DNA from: Amycolatopsis sp. DSM 110486
GTDB taxonomy: Bacteria; Actinomycetota; Actinomycetes; Mycobacteriales; Pseudonocardiaceae
Assembly: GCF_019468465.1 (NCBI RefSeq)
Contig: NZ_CP080519.1
Span: 8,611,001 to 8,675,000, forward strand
DNA: 64,000 nt
Direction of reading: 5' to 3'
This document shows positions 43,136 to 52,550 of the stretch, piece by piece. The translations under genes and the position numbers were made by a program. Position 1 is the stretch's first letter. Each line of letters starts with the position of its first letter. The notes beneath the pieces are model-generated. The model saw only the letters and a list, made by a program, of their open reading frames with translations. It did not search any database and was not told where the DNA came from.

Positions 43136-43867
43136 TCACATTCCTTTCCACGCCAGAGTATTGCGCTCGACGAACTCGACGTCGTTGTGTTCGGATCCGC
43201 CGGATCCGAGGCGGTCCCGTACCGCGTGCGCGGCGAGCTCGGGCGCCGACAGGACCTGGACGCCCACCTCCTGTGCCACTGACTCGCGAACACCGGCCAG
43301 CGAGTACTGGGCCAGGCAGATCAGGTCGAAGGTGCCCGGCGCGGTCCGCACTCCCTCGACCAGCGCCGCCACCAGCGCCGGTGTGTCGTCAGCCGAGGCC
43401 GCCTCGGCGGCGCCCGCGCAGAACAGCGGAACCACTTCCGCGGCCGACCCGCCTTCCGCGACAGCGGTCCGCAGCCGGGAACCCGAGTCGGCTGCCGAAC
43501 CGCGCAGGGACGCGACCACCCCGATGCGCCGGGCACCGGACCTCGCCGCCTGCCGCATCATGTCCTCGTCGGCGGGGAGGACGGGAACGGACCAGAGTCC
43601 GGCGGACACGGCCGCCGCCGACCCGTACATCGAACAGGCGATCACCACGGCGTCGGCTCCTTCGGCGACGGCGTGGTGCACCAGGCGCAGCACACGGCGG
43701 CGGAGCGCGAGGTCGACGGCGCCGGTGGCATCGGCCGCCGCAGCGAGGCGACTGTCCAGCAGGTGCCACACCAGTGCGCCGGGCAGTTCCGCCGCCAGCG
43801 CCTCCTCGATCGGACGCATCGAGGAGATCCCGCTGTGGATGACGGCGACCGTCTTGCCAGGTGTCAC
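43136..43867 (-). CDS. Asp/Glu racemase-family protein
   Basis: A 243-residue enzyme of the Asp/Glu/hydantoin racemase fold: KTVAVIHSGISSMRPIEEAL, the first catalytic cysteine in VVIACSMYGSAAAV and SGARRIGVVASLRGSAADS. The second cysteine is in FDLICLAQYSLAGV. GTG start with GGAAGG upstream. The substrate may be an amino acid, hydantoin or maleate-like acid. A 15-base operator candidate lies upstream at 43986. Confidence 0.85.
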   Translation of the reverse strand: MTPGKTVAVIHSGISSMRPIEEALAAELPGALVWHLLDSRLAAAADATGAVDLALRRRVLRLVHHAVAEGADAVVIACSMYGSAAAVSAGLWSVPVLPADEDMMRQAARSGARRIGVVASLRGSAADSGSRLRTAVAEGGSAAEVVPLFCAGAAEAASADDTPALVAALVEGVRTAPGTFDLICLAQYSLAGVRESVAQEVGVQVLSAPELAAHAVRDRLGSGGSEHNDVEFVERNTLAWKGM

Positions 43868-44084
43868 GGTCGATCCTTCCGCTCGTAGCTCGTGCGTCCG
43901 GTCGAGCGGCAACGGTGTCCGTCGGGTCGGGGATCCCTCCACCAGCCAGCAGGATCACCGTCGACCACCGGAATCCAACCACATTGGTTGACAGGTCGAT
44001 AGGTTACCGGGACTGTAGCTCGCCACCGTGTCGAAGGCCAGGGCTGACTGCCGGTTCGCCCGAGGAGCCCAGTGGCACAAAAGA

Positions 44085-44116
44085 GCGCAACCCCGGGCAC
44101 GAGCCCGGGGCTGCGC
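44085..44116 (-). terminator. Rho-independent terminator of the GntR gene
   Basis: A GC-rich hairpin (GCGCA...CCCCGGGC, loop ACGA, then its complement) followed on the minus strand by TCTTTTG, 23 bases after the GntR stop codon. Confidence 0.75.
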
Positions 44117-44138
44117 AGGTACCGACCGGCGGGCGGCC

Positions 44139-44882
44139 TCAGCTGGTGGTGGCCGCCTCGTTCTCGATGGCGCCGCCGGCCGCGAGACGCTCGCGGACCC
44201 GGTCGATGTGGGTCCGCATCGCGTAGGCCGCGGCTGCGGGGTCCCGATCCTCGATCGCCAGGAGGATCCGCTCGTGCTCGCGGTACTTGACGTCGTTGCT
44301 GGCCTCGTGGTCCGCCTGTTGCCGGTTGTGCCGGACGGAGGAGTCGAGCAGGGACCGCAGCCGGAACAGCACGTCGGCCAGGGTTCCGCTGTGCGCCGAG
44401 CGGGCGATCTGCAGGTGGAACTCGACATCGCTGTCCACCCATTCGGAGACGGTCCGGGAGAGCCGCAAGGCCTCCAGGCGCTCGCGGAGCGCGGCGAGGT
44501 CCTCCTCGGTGCGCCGCTGGGCGGCCAGCTCGGCTAGTCCGCCTTCGATCACCCGACGGGCGTCCATCAGCTCGGCGGCGTTCTTGTCGCCGAGCAGCAT
44601 GCCCCACTGGATGACCTGGGGCAGCAGCGTGGATGTCGCACTGCGCAGGTAGGTCCCGTCCCCCTGTCGAATCTCGAGCAGTCCCAGCACGCTCAGCAGC
44701 TTCAGGGCCTCGCGCACGGCGGAACGGCCCACCTCGAAGGTCTCGCAGAGTTCGCGCTCACTGGGCAGCCGGTCCCCGACCCCGATGTTTCCCGACTGCA
44801 GGAGGTAGTCCAGCAGTTGACGGGTGACCTCGAGCGCCGGGGTGAACCGTTCGACTCGCTCGACCTTCCGAAGCTCGGTCAC
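44139..44882 (-). CDS. GntR/FadR-family transcriptional regulator
   Basis: A 247-residue regulator. Winged HTH about residues 20-75 (RLPSERELCETFEVGRSAVR, then LLEIRQGDGTYLR) and a C-terminal FCD helical ligand domain (MDARRVIEGGLAELAAQR, DVEFHLQIARSAHSGTLADV). Such proteins repress catabolic operons and release DNA on binding an organic acid. GTG start after GAAAGGA. Divergent from the isomerase operon, downstream of no other gene, ended by a clear terminator. Confidence 0.92.
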   Translation of the reverse strand: MTELRKVERVERFTPALEVTRQLLDYLLQSGNIGVGDRLPSERELCETFEVGRSAVREALKLLSVLGLLEIRQGDGTYLRSATSTLLPQVIQWGMLLGDKNAAELMDARRVIEGGLAELAAQRRTEEDLAALRERLEALRLSRTVSEWVDSDVEFHLQIARSAHSGTLADVLFRLRSLLDSSVRHNRQQADHEASNDVKYREHERILLAIEDRDPAAAAYAMRTHIDRVRERLAAGGAIENEAATTS

Positions 44883-45173
44883 GGTGGTCCTTTCTGCAGT
44901 GTGGGACCCCTGACAGTGAATAGGTTGACCTTTGCACGCTACACCCCCGGGCGGTGCCCTCAGTCGACCGCCCGGGAGGAGGGGAAGGTGCGTGTTTCCG
45001 GTGAGGGGACTACCGCCGCGGCGGTACCAACACGCTCTCTTCATGGCAAGCCGTGACCATAGTGCCAGTTCGGACCGCTGATGAGCTGCCGCGAGCAGCC
45101 TTGACAAGCCATACATCAACCTGTCAACCTTTGCGGGTCAGGCGAGAGTGAGTTCGCCATGAGGAGAGTGCCC
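44883..45173. promoter_or_regulatory. Divergent control region of the catabolic block
   Basis: Holds ATCAACCTGTCAACC at 45115-45129. Its reverse complement differs by one base from GGTTGACAGGTCGAT at 43986-44000, upstream of the racemase operon. A related GTTGACCTTTGC lies at 44923-44934, in the GntR promoter. These are candidate GntR operators for all three transcripts. Confidence 0.55.
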
Positions 45174-45974
45174 GTGAAGTGGTCCTACCCCTACGGCACG
45201 CCCGAGGTAGAAGCAGACATCCTGGGAATGCGTGGTGACCCGGAGGACGTGCTGACGGCCCTCGCCGGGCTGGGCTACGACGGGGTCGAGCTGTTCGTGC
45301 GCGATCCCACCCGCATCGACCTGGCCGCGCTCGACGCGGCGGTGGCCGCGGCAGGGCTGGCCGTGACCGCGATCGGCACCGGTCCCGCCGTGGCCGACGA
45401 CAAGCTGACCTTCACCGACCCCCACGCGGCCGTCCGCTCGGCGGCGGTGGCGCGGACCGTGTCCGTGATCGATCTCGCCGCGCACTACGACAGTCAGGTG
45501 AACATCGGCAAGCTGCGTGGAAGGACCCGCGGTCATCCGGATGCGCGGCGATGGATGCGCGAGTGCCTCCTGGAAAGCGCGGAGCACGCGGCGCGGGTGG
45601 GGGTCACGCTCACGCTCGAGCCGCAGAACGGCTCGGTCATTGACAACCTCAACACCACCCAGGCCGGCGTCGAGTTCGTGCGGGAACTCGGTCACCCGAA
45701 CGTCGCGCTGATGGTCGACATCTACCACGCGCAGATCGAGGACCGGCGACCGAGCCTCGCGTACCTGATCGCCGGCGACCAGCTGCGCCACGTGCACTTC
45801 GCCGACAGCAATCGCGGTGCGCCGGGACGGGGCAACATCGACTTCGGCCTGCACGTCGCGACCTTGACAGCACTGGGCTACCAGGGCGCAGTCACCTTCG
45901 AACTGGACCAGCGCGACGACAGCCTCGCCACCGCGGCGGAAGCGCTGGCCCACCTCACCACACTCGATCGCTGA
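45174..45974 (+). CDS. Sugar phosphate isomerase/epimerase-like TIM-barrel protein
   Basis: A 266-residue xylose-isomerase-like TIM barrel: LGYDGVELFVRDPTRIDLAA, TLTLEPQNGSVIDNLNTTQA, VALMVDIYHAQIED and LRHVHFADSNRGAPGRGNID carry the metal-binding Glu, Asp, His residues. It is close to hydroxypyruvate-isomerase/epimerase families. GTG 45174 was chosen because AGGAGA lies 6 bases before it; ATG 45159 would lie on top of that site. First gene of a three-gene operon. Confidence 0.85.
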   Translation: MKWSYPYGTPEVEADILGMRGDPEDVLTALAGLGYDGVELFVRDPTRIDLAALDAAVAAAGLAVTAIGTGPAVADDKLTFTDPHAAVRSAAVARTVSVIDLAAHYDSQVNIGKLRGRTRGHPDARRWMRECLLESAEHAARVGVTLTLEPQNGSVIDNLNTTQAGVEFVRELGHPNVALMVDIYHAQIEDRRPSLAYLIAGDQLRHVHFADSNRGAPGRGNIDFGLHVATLTALGYQGAVTFELDQRDDSLATAAEALAHLTTLDR

Positions 45975-46001
45975 CCATCAACGAGACAGGAGCGCGGATC
46001 C

Positions 46002-47048
46002 ATGCGAGTGGGTGTCCTCAAGGGCAACGGCATCGGGCCGGAGATCACCGAAGCGACCAAGAGCGTCCTCGAAGCCACGGGCCTGCCGCTGGAGTGGCAG
46101 GACATCCCGATCGCCGAAGAGGCGGTGGCTCTCCACGGGCATCCGTTGCCGCGTGCGGTGGTGCAGGCTCTGGCCGACGTCAAGGTGGCTATCAAGGCAC
46201 CATTGATCGTGAACAAGCTCGAGGGCCGGATCACCTGTATCCAGCCCGACGGCTCGGAGGAGACCTACCCGTCGCTGAACAACGCCATCCGGCGTGAGCT
46301 CGGTCTGTTCGTCAACCCGCGCCCGGTCCGCGGCTACCGCGGGGTCTCCGGGCGGCACGCGGACCTCGACCTCGTCGTGATGCGCGAGATCACCGAGGAC
46401 GTCTACATCGGGTTGGAACATCGAATCGGTGACATCGCGGCCGAAGCGATCAAGCTCACCACCCGGCAGGCCGCCACGCGCGTTGCTCGCTACTCGTTCG
46501 ACTACGCGCGCGAGCACGGCCGCGGGCGAGTGACCTGCCTGCACAAGGCGAACGTTCTGAACTACACCGACGGCCTGTTCCTGCGCTGCTTCCGTGAGGT
46601 CGCCGAGGAGTATCCGGAGATCGAGTCGGACGACATGATGATCGACGCGGCGTGCTACTCCATCGTCCGGGACCCGCGGCGGTTCGACATCATCTGCACC
46701 ACCAACCAGTACGGTGACATCTTCTCCGACCTCGCCGCCGGGTTGGCGGGCTCGCTGGGACTGGCACCGGGGATGAACATCGGCGACAGCGTCTCGGTCT
46801 TCGAGGCCGCGCACGGCGCCGCACCCGACATCGCCGGCAAGGGCATCGCCAACCCGCTCGCCCTCGTGCTGTCCGGGGCGGAGCTGCTGGCACTGACCGG
46901 GCACCACGGGGAGGCCAGCGCGGTACGCGATGCCGTGGACGAGCTGGTGACAGTGGGTTCCGGGCTCACCCCGGACCTGGGGGGAAGTGCGACGACGGCA
47001 CATGTCGCTGAGACGCTCGCCGCGGGTGTGCGCGCCCGCATCGGCTAG
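46002..47048 (+). CDS. Isocitrate/isopropylmalate dehydrogenase-family enzyme
   Basis: A 348-residue beta-decarboxylating dehydrogenase. MRVGVLKGNGIGPEITEATK opens the fold; VVMREITEDVYIGLEH is the substrate loop, TCLHKANVLNYTDGLF has the catalytic lysine, and NQYGDIFSDLAAGLAGSLGL the metal Asp residues. HGAAPDIAGKGIANP is the cofactor region. The loop sequence differs from true Icd and LeuB, so a tartrate- or homoisocitrate-like substrate is possible. AGGAG precedes the ATG; 27 bases after the isomerase gene. Confidence 0.9.
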   Translation: MRVGVLKGNGIGPEITEATKSVLEATGLPLEWQDIPIAEEAVALHGHPLPRAVVQALADVKVAIKAPLIVNKLEGRITCIQPDGSEETYPSLNNAIRRELGLFVNPRPVRGYRGVSGRHADLDLVVMREITEDVYIGLEHRIGDIAAEAIKLTTRQAATRVARYSFDYAREHGRGRVTCLHKANVLNYTDGLFLRCFREVAEEYPEIESDDMMIDAACYSIVRDPRRFDIICTTNQYGDIFSDLAAGLAGSLGLAPGMNIGDSVSVFEAAHGAAPDIAGKGIANPLALVLSGAELLALTGHHGEASAVRDAVDELVTVGSGLTPDLGGSATTAHVAETLAAGVRARIG

Positions 47049-47103
47049 TACGCGCCCGGGTGGACCCGACCGAAATGACGAACGCGAGCAAAGGGAGTTG
47101 GCA

Positions 47104-48237
47104 ATGACAGGGTGGGACATCCCGCTCATCGAGATCAGCGGTGGGCCCCGGGAACGCGGCCTGGCCTACGGAGAGGCCGCCCGCCCCCTGATCCGGGCAT
47201 CGGTGGACTACTACCGCGAGGGCTTCCACTACTCCTCCGCCCTGGACTGGGCGGACGTCTGCGAACGGGCCCGCGCCTGGCGCGATCCGGTGGCCGAGGT
47301 CGCCCCCGACTTGCTGACCGAGATCGACGCCATCGCCGAGGGCGCCGGCCTGCGGGCTGACGAGGTGTTCGCGCTCAACGCCCGCGGCGAGATCGTCCGG
47401 GCGCACGACAGCGGATTCGGCCCGCAGGAGGTCGACGGCTGCTCGTCCTTCGCCCTGCTTGCCGAGGCCACCGGCGACGGCCACGTCTACTGCGGCCAGA
47501 ACTGGGACTGGCGCGTGGGAACGGCGCGGACCGTGGTGATGCTGCGCGTGGTGCAGCCGCCGAAACCGACGATCATCATGCAGGTCGAGGCCGGGCAGAT
47601 CGGCCGGCACGGTGTCAACTCGGCGGGCATCGCGCTCAACGGCAACGGACTGGACGGCGCGTTCCGCACCCCGCTCGGGCTTCCCCAGCCCTTCCTGCGG
47701 CGGATGATCCTCGACAGTGCCTACCTGCGCGACGCCCTCCGAGTGCCCTACGACGTCCACCAGCACATCGCCACCAACCTGCTGTTCACCGCCCGCGGCG
47801 GGGTGGCGATCGACCTGGAGACCACCCCGGTGACCCATCGCTGGGGCTACCCGGACAACGGGATCCTGGTACACGCCAACCACTACCAGTACGGCGTGCC
47901 GCCGGAGATCGCGGAAGGCTACCGGCCCTCGTCGGTCGACTCGCTCTACCGCGTACCGGTCATCGAACGCGGGCTGGCCGGCGTCCGCAGCGCCGCCGGC
48001 TCCGACGAGGTCCGCGCGACGATCCGCCGGACGATGAGCGACCACATCGGCTTCCCGCACGCGGTGTGCGAACACCCCGACCCGCGACAGCCGGAAGTGC
48101 GGCACAGCATGACGATGATGTCTGCCCTGGCGGACCTGACCACCGGCGAATACCGTGTGACCGGCGGCAACCCCTGCGAGAACGAGTACACCCTGCTGCC
48201 CTGGAACATCAACGACGGCCCCGGCGGCGACGAATGA
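47104..48237 (+). CDS. C45 peptidase / acyl-CoA:6-aminopenicillanate acyltransferase-like hydrolase
   Basis: A 377-residue Ntn-hydrolase. GGPRERGLAYGEAARPLI begins the family. EVDGCSSFALL holds the nucleophile cysteine after Gly, where the proenzyme would cleave itself; NWDWRVG and IALNGNGLDGAF follow as expected. Members cleave or form amide bonds. Its place after an isomerase and dehydrogenase suggests release of an amine or acid from an amide-linked substrate. AAAGGGAG lies before the ATG. Confidence 0.87.
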   Translation: MTGWDIPLIEISGGPRERGLAYGEAARPLIRASVDYYREGFHYSSALDWADVCERARAWRDPVAEVAPDLLTEIDAIAEGAGLRADEVFALNARGEIVRAHDSGFGPQEVDGCSSFALLAEATGDGHVYCGQNWDWRVGTARTVVMLRVVQPPKPTIIMQVEAGQIGRHGVNSAGIALNGNGLDGAFRTPLGLPQPFLRRMILDSAYLRDALRVPYDVHQHIATNLLFTARGGVAIDLETTPVTHRWGYPDNGILVHANHYQYGVPPEIAEGYRPSSVDSLYRVPVIERGLAGVRSAAGSDEVRATIRRTMSDHIGFPHAVCEHPDPRQPEVRHSMTMMSALADLTTGEYRVTGGNPCENEYTLLPWNINDGPGGDE

Positions 48238-48359
48238 CCCCGCCTGCACCGGGGTCCGGCACGGACGTGATCGCGTGCGGCGAAGGAAGGTGAGCGAAGA
48301 TCGTGGCCTCCCCGGTTCCAGAGAGCGAGGTGAACAACATGAAGGATTGCGTCGATTGT

Positions 48360-49560
48360 TCCAACCCCCGGCTGATCCAATTCTCCAGATTCGTAGGATC
48401 CGCAGACACCTCCCGCGCGCGCACCGGGCGGCCAGGAACTCGGCGAACGAATGGTGCAGAAATTGCAGGTCGGTCTCGGTCCGCACGAAGATCCCGGTGC
48501 CCGCGAGCAGGGCCGAGAGGTTGTCCTGCCGGCCGTCCGGCAGCGTTTTTCCCGCCGGTAGAACCGTTTGCCGTTCCTCGACCCAATTCTCGGCTGTGGT
48601 CTTTAGGGAGCTGTCCGATTTGAGTCGGCACTCCGCGAGGTGCTCGATGAGGGCGACTTGGGTGCTCGTCCAGCCACTCGATCAAGCGCATCCGCTGCGG
48701 TTGATGCCCGAGCCGGCGGCGAAGTTCAGCGAGCGTGTCGCGACCGCCGACTGAGCGGTCGAGTAGGTGCTGCATGAACGTGGTGTAGAGGTCGACTCGG
48801 CTGTCCGGCAGCGGGCGGCCGGGGTTCAGCGTCGCGACGATGGCGGCGATTGTGGCGAGCAGCGGGTTGCGGACCAGTCCACTCAGCTTGCAGTCGCTGA
48901 CCTGCCTGATGAACTCGCGCGCCCGGTCCGGCGCGGTCAGCGGGTCCTGAGCGCGGAACCAGGCGTGCGCGAAGTCGGTGAGCTCGTCCGGTCCGAAGGG
49001 CGGAATCGAGTACTTGGTGACGCCGGCGTCTTCCAGTCGCCTCAGCTCGCCGCCTTCAAGGGGCCGGGTCGTGATCACCAGTCGTTGGTCCGGGTTCCGG
49101 CGGACCTGATGCGCGATCGCCGCGATGACTTCCTTCCGGGTTTCGGCTTCGGTGATTTCGTCGAGGCCGTCGATGAACACAAGCCAGCGGGCACCCACGG
49201 TGCGCCGGGTGAACAGTTTGGCCGCTGGTGCATGGGTGAGCCGGCGCTGCAGCGCGTCCCGCACTCCGGCCGCGACCAGTTCGCTCCATGCCCAGGAGCC
49301 GGCGAGCGCGCGAGCCGAGATCCGGACGGCAGCATCGGTTCACCGATCGGCGGTACTCCCGTACCATTCAGTCAAATTTCGGAGAGCCGGTAGGCGTACA
49401 TGTGCCCAAAGGTCGACTTTCCCGCGCCCGGCGGACCCTGGATCAGCACGTGTCCGTCGCGGGCGAGTACTTCGGTGATGTCGATCGGCCGCTCCGGCTC
49501 CGGGCTCGGGTGACCGTGCTGTTCGAACGCGTTGCCTGACCCTCGCCGTTGGCGGTCCGG
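48360..49560 (-). pseudogene. NACHT-type STAND NTPase, decayed
   Basis: Minus-strand pieces in order: HVLIQGPPGAGKSTFGHMYA (P-loop), a stop at 49373, then KLFTRRTVGARWLVFIDGLD (Walker B), RLVITTRPLEGGELRRLEDA and REFIRQVSDCKLSGLVRNPL; after another shift, TDLQFLHHSFAEFLAARCA. This is a NACHT ATPase, a class that includes antiphage sensors. Several frame changes and no sensor or effector domain are seen. Confidence 0.75.
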
Positions 49561-49698
49561 CCCGACGTCTTCGCGAGTTCACTCGCAGGCTCGATGTCGC
49601 GGTGAGGGTGAGCGGTGGATTTGCGCGACCACGGGAGTTGTGAGGGCAGGTACTGGGGGAGTGTGCACAGCGCGTAGGCGTCAGCTACTCTAATGACA

Positions 49699-49757
49699 TG
49701 ATCTCCCGAAATCTGGGAGATCTCCCATGCGAAGGGGTTCAAGTCCCCCCTCGGACA
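49699..49757 (+). repeat. Attachment-site-like repeat, copy 2, with tRNA-like 3' end
   Basis: ATGATCTCCC, 7 bases, GGGAGATCTCCCATGCG, then AAGGGGTTCAAGTCCCCCC and TCGGACAC. GGGGTTCAAGTCCCC looks like a tRNA T-arm followed by an acceptor strand, but no matching 5' half is present. The copy at 40788 lacks part of the T-arm. A terminator follows at 49779. Confidence 0.6.
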
Positions 49758-49778
49758 CACACGTTAACCACACGGGGA

Positions 49779-49807
49779 GAGGCGGTCACCACGACCGCCT
49801 CTTTTTT
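49779..49807 (+). terminator. Rho-independent terminator
   Basis: GAGGCGGTC, loop ACCAC, GACCGCCTC, then six thymines. It follows the tRNA-like repeat on the plus strand and overlaps the recombinase 3' end on the other strand. Confidence 0.8.
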
Positions 49808-50390
49808 GTTGTCGTAGACGACTTGCAGGCCCAGGTCTCTCGGTACACCTGCATGATCCGGTCGGGGTTCCGTGAGTTGAGGTGCCGTGCGACGTCGCCG
49901 AGCTGGTCGAGCATCGCGTGCACCTCTGCCGCGTCGATCGTCTGCGCTTCTGGCAGGTGCTGAAGCTCTTCCTTCGCTGCTTGCCGCTCGGCCTGAGCGA
50001 TGTTCATCGCGTCGACCAGGGCCGCCGGGTCAACCCCTGCTTCGATCGCCGCCTGGTGCCTGCGCAGCCGTGCTTCCGCGTCCTTAAGTCGTTTCTCCAC
50101 GGCGTCCCGGCCCCTGCCTGGCTGGCCGCCCTGCGCTCCGACCAGCGCGGCCACTGTCTCGTCCCGGTTGGCCGGGTCGAAGACCTGACACAGCCAATCG
50201 TTGATCGGCGGAGTCACGACGTCCTCTCGCAGATTCACCGTCTTCGGGTGGTCGGCGAGCGCCGCCGAGCCCGGCGCCAGTGTCCGCGCGATGCACCGGT
50301 AGTACACGCCTTTGCGAATCGCCGCGCCCTGCATCTTCCGCGTACAGATCTCGCAGCGCACCAACGCTGTCCGGTGTCATGACGCTCGGT
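49786..50390 (-). pseudogene. Serine recombinase C-terminal remnant
   Basis: The minus strand reads MVRCEICTRKMQGAAIRKGV, YYRCIARTLAPGSAALADHP, NLREDVVTPPINDWLCQVFD and a coiled coil (LKDAEARLRRHQAAIEAGVD). It is the zinc-ribbon and coiled-coil end of a large serine integrase, of a different subtype from the 41 kb one. Upstream the frame joins an unrelated small ORF start (about 50612: DAIIGGLYVLARTVHATIAA). Confidence 0.75.
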
Positions 50391-50599
50391 GTGGCCGCGT
50401 GGCCCGCTTGTACCGGGGGCGCGGCCCGCCCCGCCGGCTCCGAGCTGACGGCCGCCCCGGCACCGGCGAACGCCACCGGCGACCGCGGCGATGGTCGCAT
50501 GCACGGTCCGGGCCAGGACGTAGAGCCCACCGATGATGGCGTCGCGTTCCTGCGCGGTGAACCCGCTTGTGACAAGGACTGTTTCGGTGGCGGTGTCGG

Positions 50600-51180
50600 T
50601 GTGCGCGTTCAACCTCTACGACACCGACACCCCGGCCGCGATGAAGCGGTTCGCGCGGCTGGAAACCCAGGTGCGTGGCCTCGACGCGGACGTGCTGGCG
50701 GTGCGAGAGGTCGTCGCCCGCGAACCCAGCCCCGGTAACGAGCCCGGCAAGCGGGAGCTCGCGACAGCGGGGGTGCGGTGGGCGGCCAAGCTGTGAGCCG
50801 TCGATGGAAGCCGGGCGGGCGCCGGTGCTCGCGATGGGCGGCGGGATCCACCACGCTGCGCTGCTCTGGCGCGACGGGATCAACGCGGCGCCCGGCACGG
50901 TAGGCCGGTTCGAGCGCGCCGCACGGGCACGTGGCACTCCCTCGTGACCGAGGTGTTCGACCTTGGCTGCGCGTCGGGCCCGTGCACCTGTCGCCGTTCG
51001 ATCAGGTCTGCGCGTGGTCGGACGCCGCGCAGATCCTGCGCGCGATGCACGGCGACGACCTGCCCGGGTTCGTCGGCGGCGACTTCAACGGCGTCGACGC
51101 GACGAAAGTGTAGGTGCTCGACGGCGGCGAGTCCTTCTATGACGGGAACCCGTACCTGCACCATCCCTGGCAGCAGGCTC
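50600..51180 (+). pseudogene. Endonuclease/exonuclease/phosphatase-family remnant
   Basis: Plus-strand pieces: FNLYDTDTPAAMKRFARLET, LDADVLAVREVVAREP, then after frame changes DQVCAWSDAAQILRAMHGDD, LPGFVGGDFNGVDATKV, a stop at 51111, and SFYDGNPYLHHPWQQ. GGDFN is the catalytic motif. Several stops and shifts break it. Confidence 0.65.
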
Positions 51181-51217
51181 CGCTCCGATGTTGGACGACC
51201 GGCGAATACTCGACACC

Positions 51218-51661
51218 ATGAACACATCCGCACCGCTGGCGAACCTCATCACTCTTGGTGCGCGTGATCTTCGCGCGCTGCGCGACTTCTACCGCGCGCT
51301 CGGCTGGCCGCAGATCATGGACGACGGCGAGTTCGTGGCCTTCGAGCTTCGCGGCATCGTGCTGGCCTTGTTCCCGCTCGCCAAGCTCGCACGCGACGGG
51401 AACACCGATCCCGACCCCGGCACAGGCGGCATCCGGTTCACGATCGGCGTGATGGTCGACAGCGCCGATGAGGTCGACCGGCTGACCGAGCAGATGCGCG
51501 CCGCCGGCGCTCGCGTGACCAAGGAACCCGTCGACGCGGAGTTTTTCACCGGGCGTTCGGCCTACCTCTGCGACCCGGAAGGCAACTACTTCGAGATCGC
51601 CTGGGCCGACATGCCGGACAACCCCGTCGTCATCGCGACGCGCCGAGCGGCCGGCACCTGA
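51218..51661 (+). CDS. VOC-family (glyoxalase-like) protein, intact
   Basis: A 147-residue protein with the paired beta-alpha-beta-beta-beta modules of the VOC fold: LANLITLGARDLRALRDFYR, ALGWPQIMDDGEFVAFELRG, GGIRFTIGVMVDSADEVDRL and YLCDPEGNYFEIAWADM with the usual C-terminal metal Glu. Not closely similar to the three broken VOC copies. An in-frame ATG at 51188 is possible. Confidence 0.87.
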   Translation: MNTSAPLANLITLGARDLRALRDFYRALGWPQIMDDGEFVAFELRGIVLALFPLAKLARDGNTDPDPGTGGIRFTIGVMVDSADEVDRLTEQMRAAGARVTKEPVDAEFFTGRSAYLCDPEGNYFEIAWADMPDNPVVIATRRAAGT

Positions 51662-51834
51662 ACCTGAACCAACGGCCAAGTACTGCTCCCGGAAGCGACG
51701 CCATTCCGGCGACCCACGTCAGCCGGATGGAGCCACTGATCTCCGCCGCGGTGACGCCACTGTCCGCCTCTCCCACAACACGCCGACATAACGATCAGTG
51801 GAAGTCTTGTGCCCGGTTCGCTCCGGTCCTGGCC

Positions 51835-52225
51835 ATGAACCCCTCCCACCCCGCAGACCTGCCCGACCCCCACGCGGTGCTCGGCGTGGCACCCGGCGCC
51901 AGCACCGCCGAGATCACCGCCGCCTACCGGCGCGCCGTGCGTGAGTGCCACCCCGACACACCACACCCGGACCGCGAACGACTCGCGGCCGTGATCACCG
52001 CCTACCGCCACCTCCGCGACCACCTCGCGCGGCAACCCACCGAACCGCACCAGCGCCCCACACCAGGCCACGACATCCACGTGCGCGTGCACCCCCGCAC
52101 CACACCGCCAGAACCAGACGTGCGCGCCGGCCCCGTCCACCGCCACCCTCACCGAAAAGCTGGTGACCGTGATCCCCTCGAGCGCGGACAGGGAGCAGAT
52201 GCGCCGACTACTCAACGTTGGCTGA
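51835..52225 (+). CDS. J-domain protein, probably frameshifted near its end
   Basis: The first 65 residues form a J-domain: DPHAVLGVAPGASTAEITAA, YRRAVRECHPDTPHPDRERL; the HPD motif that stimulates Hsp70 is HPD in ECHPDTP. Near 52130 the original frame seems lost; TEKLVTVIPSSADREQMRRL then LLNVG and a stop at 52225 is read in another frame, while the start frame runs on to 52461 without resemblance. The J-domain itself is intact. Confidence 0.6.
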
Positions 52226-52550
52226 GAACCTCCGTCACGCATCCAGGCGAGGCTCAAGGCTCGAGGGTTACCCGTTGCCGCGGGCCCATCCCGTCATCCC
52301 CGCGGGGATGGTCCAGGTCGACTCCGGTGAAGCGTTGCGGGCCGCCTCGCGGGATGGCCACTATCGCCGTGGCGACAGACGTCACCGTCGGACCGCATAC
52401 TGACTCGAGAGAGACTTCGCCTTCGCGATCGCCTCATCCCACGGCACCACGAAGCCGTTGATCTCGGCGAGGTATCCCGCGCACAACACCATTGACCGGA
52501 CTACGGCCGCCGCAAGTCCGATCCGGCTATCCGGGGTCTAATCTCGCTCG
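52226..52550. other. No recognised gene
   Basis: No convincing open frame on either strand between the J-domain gene and the ANTAR remnant. Confidence 0.4.

Noticed and set aside
49699..49760. A complete tRNA gene.
   Set aside because: Only a T-arm-like and acceptor-like 3' part is visible; no matching 5' acceptor or D-arm lies upstream.
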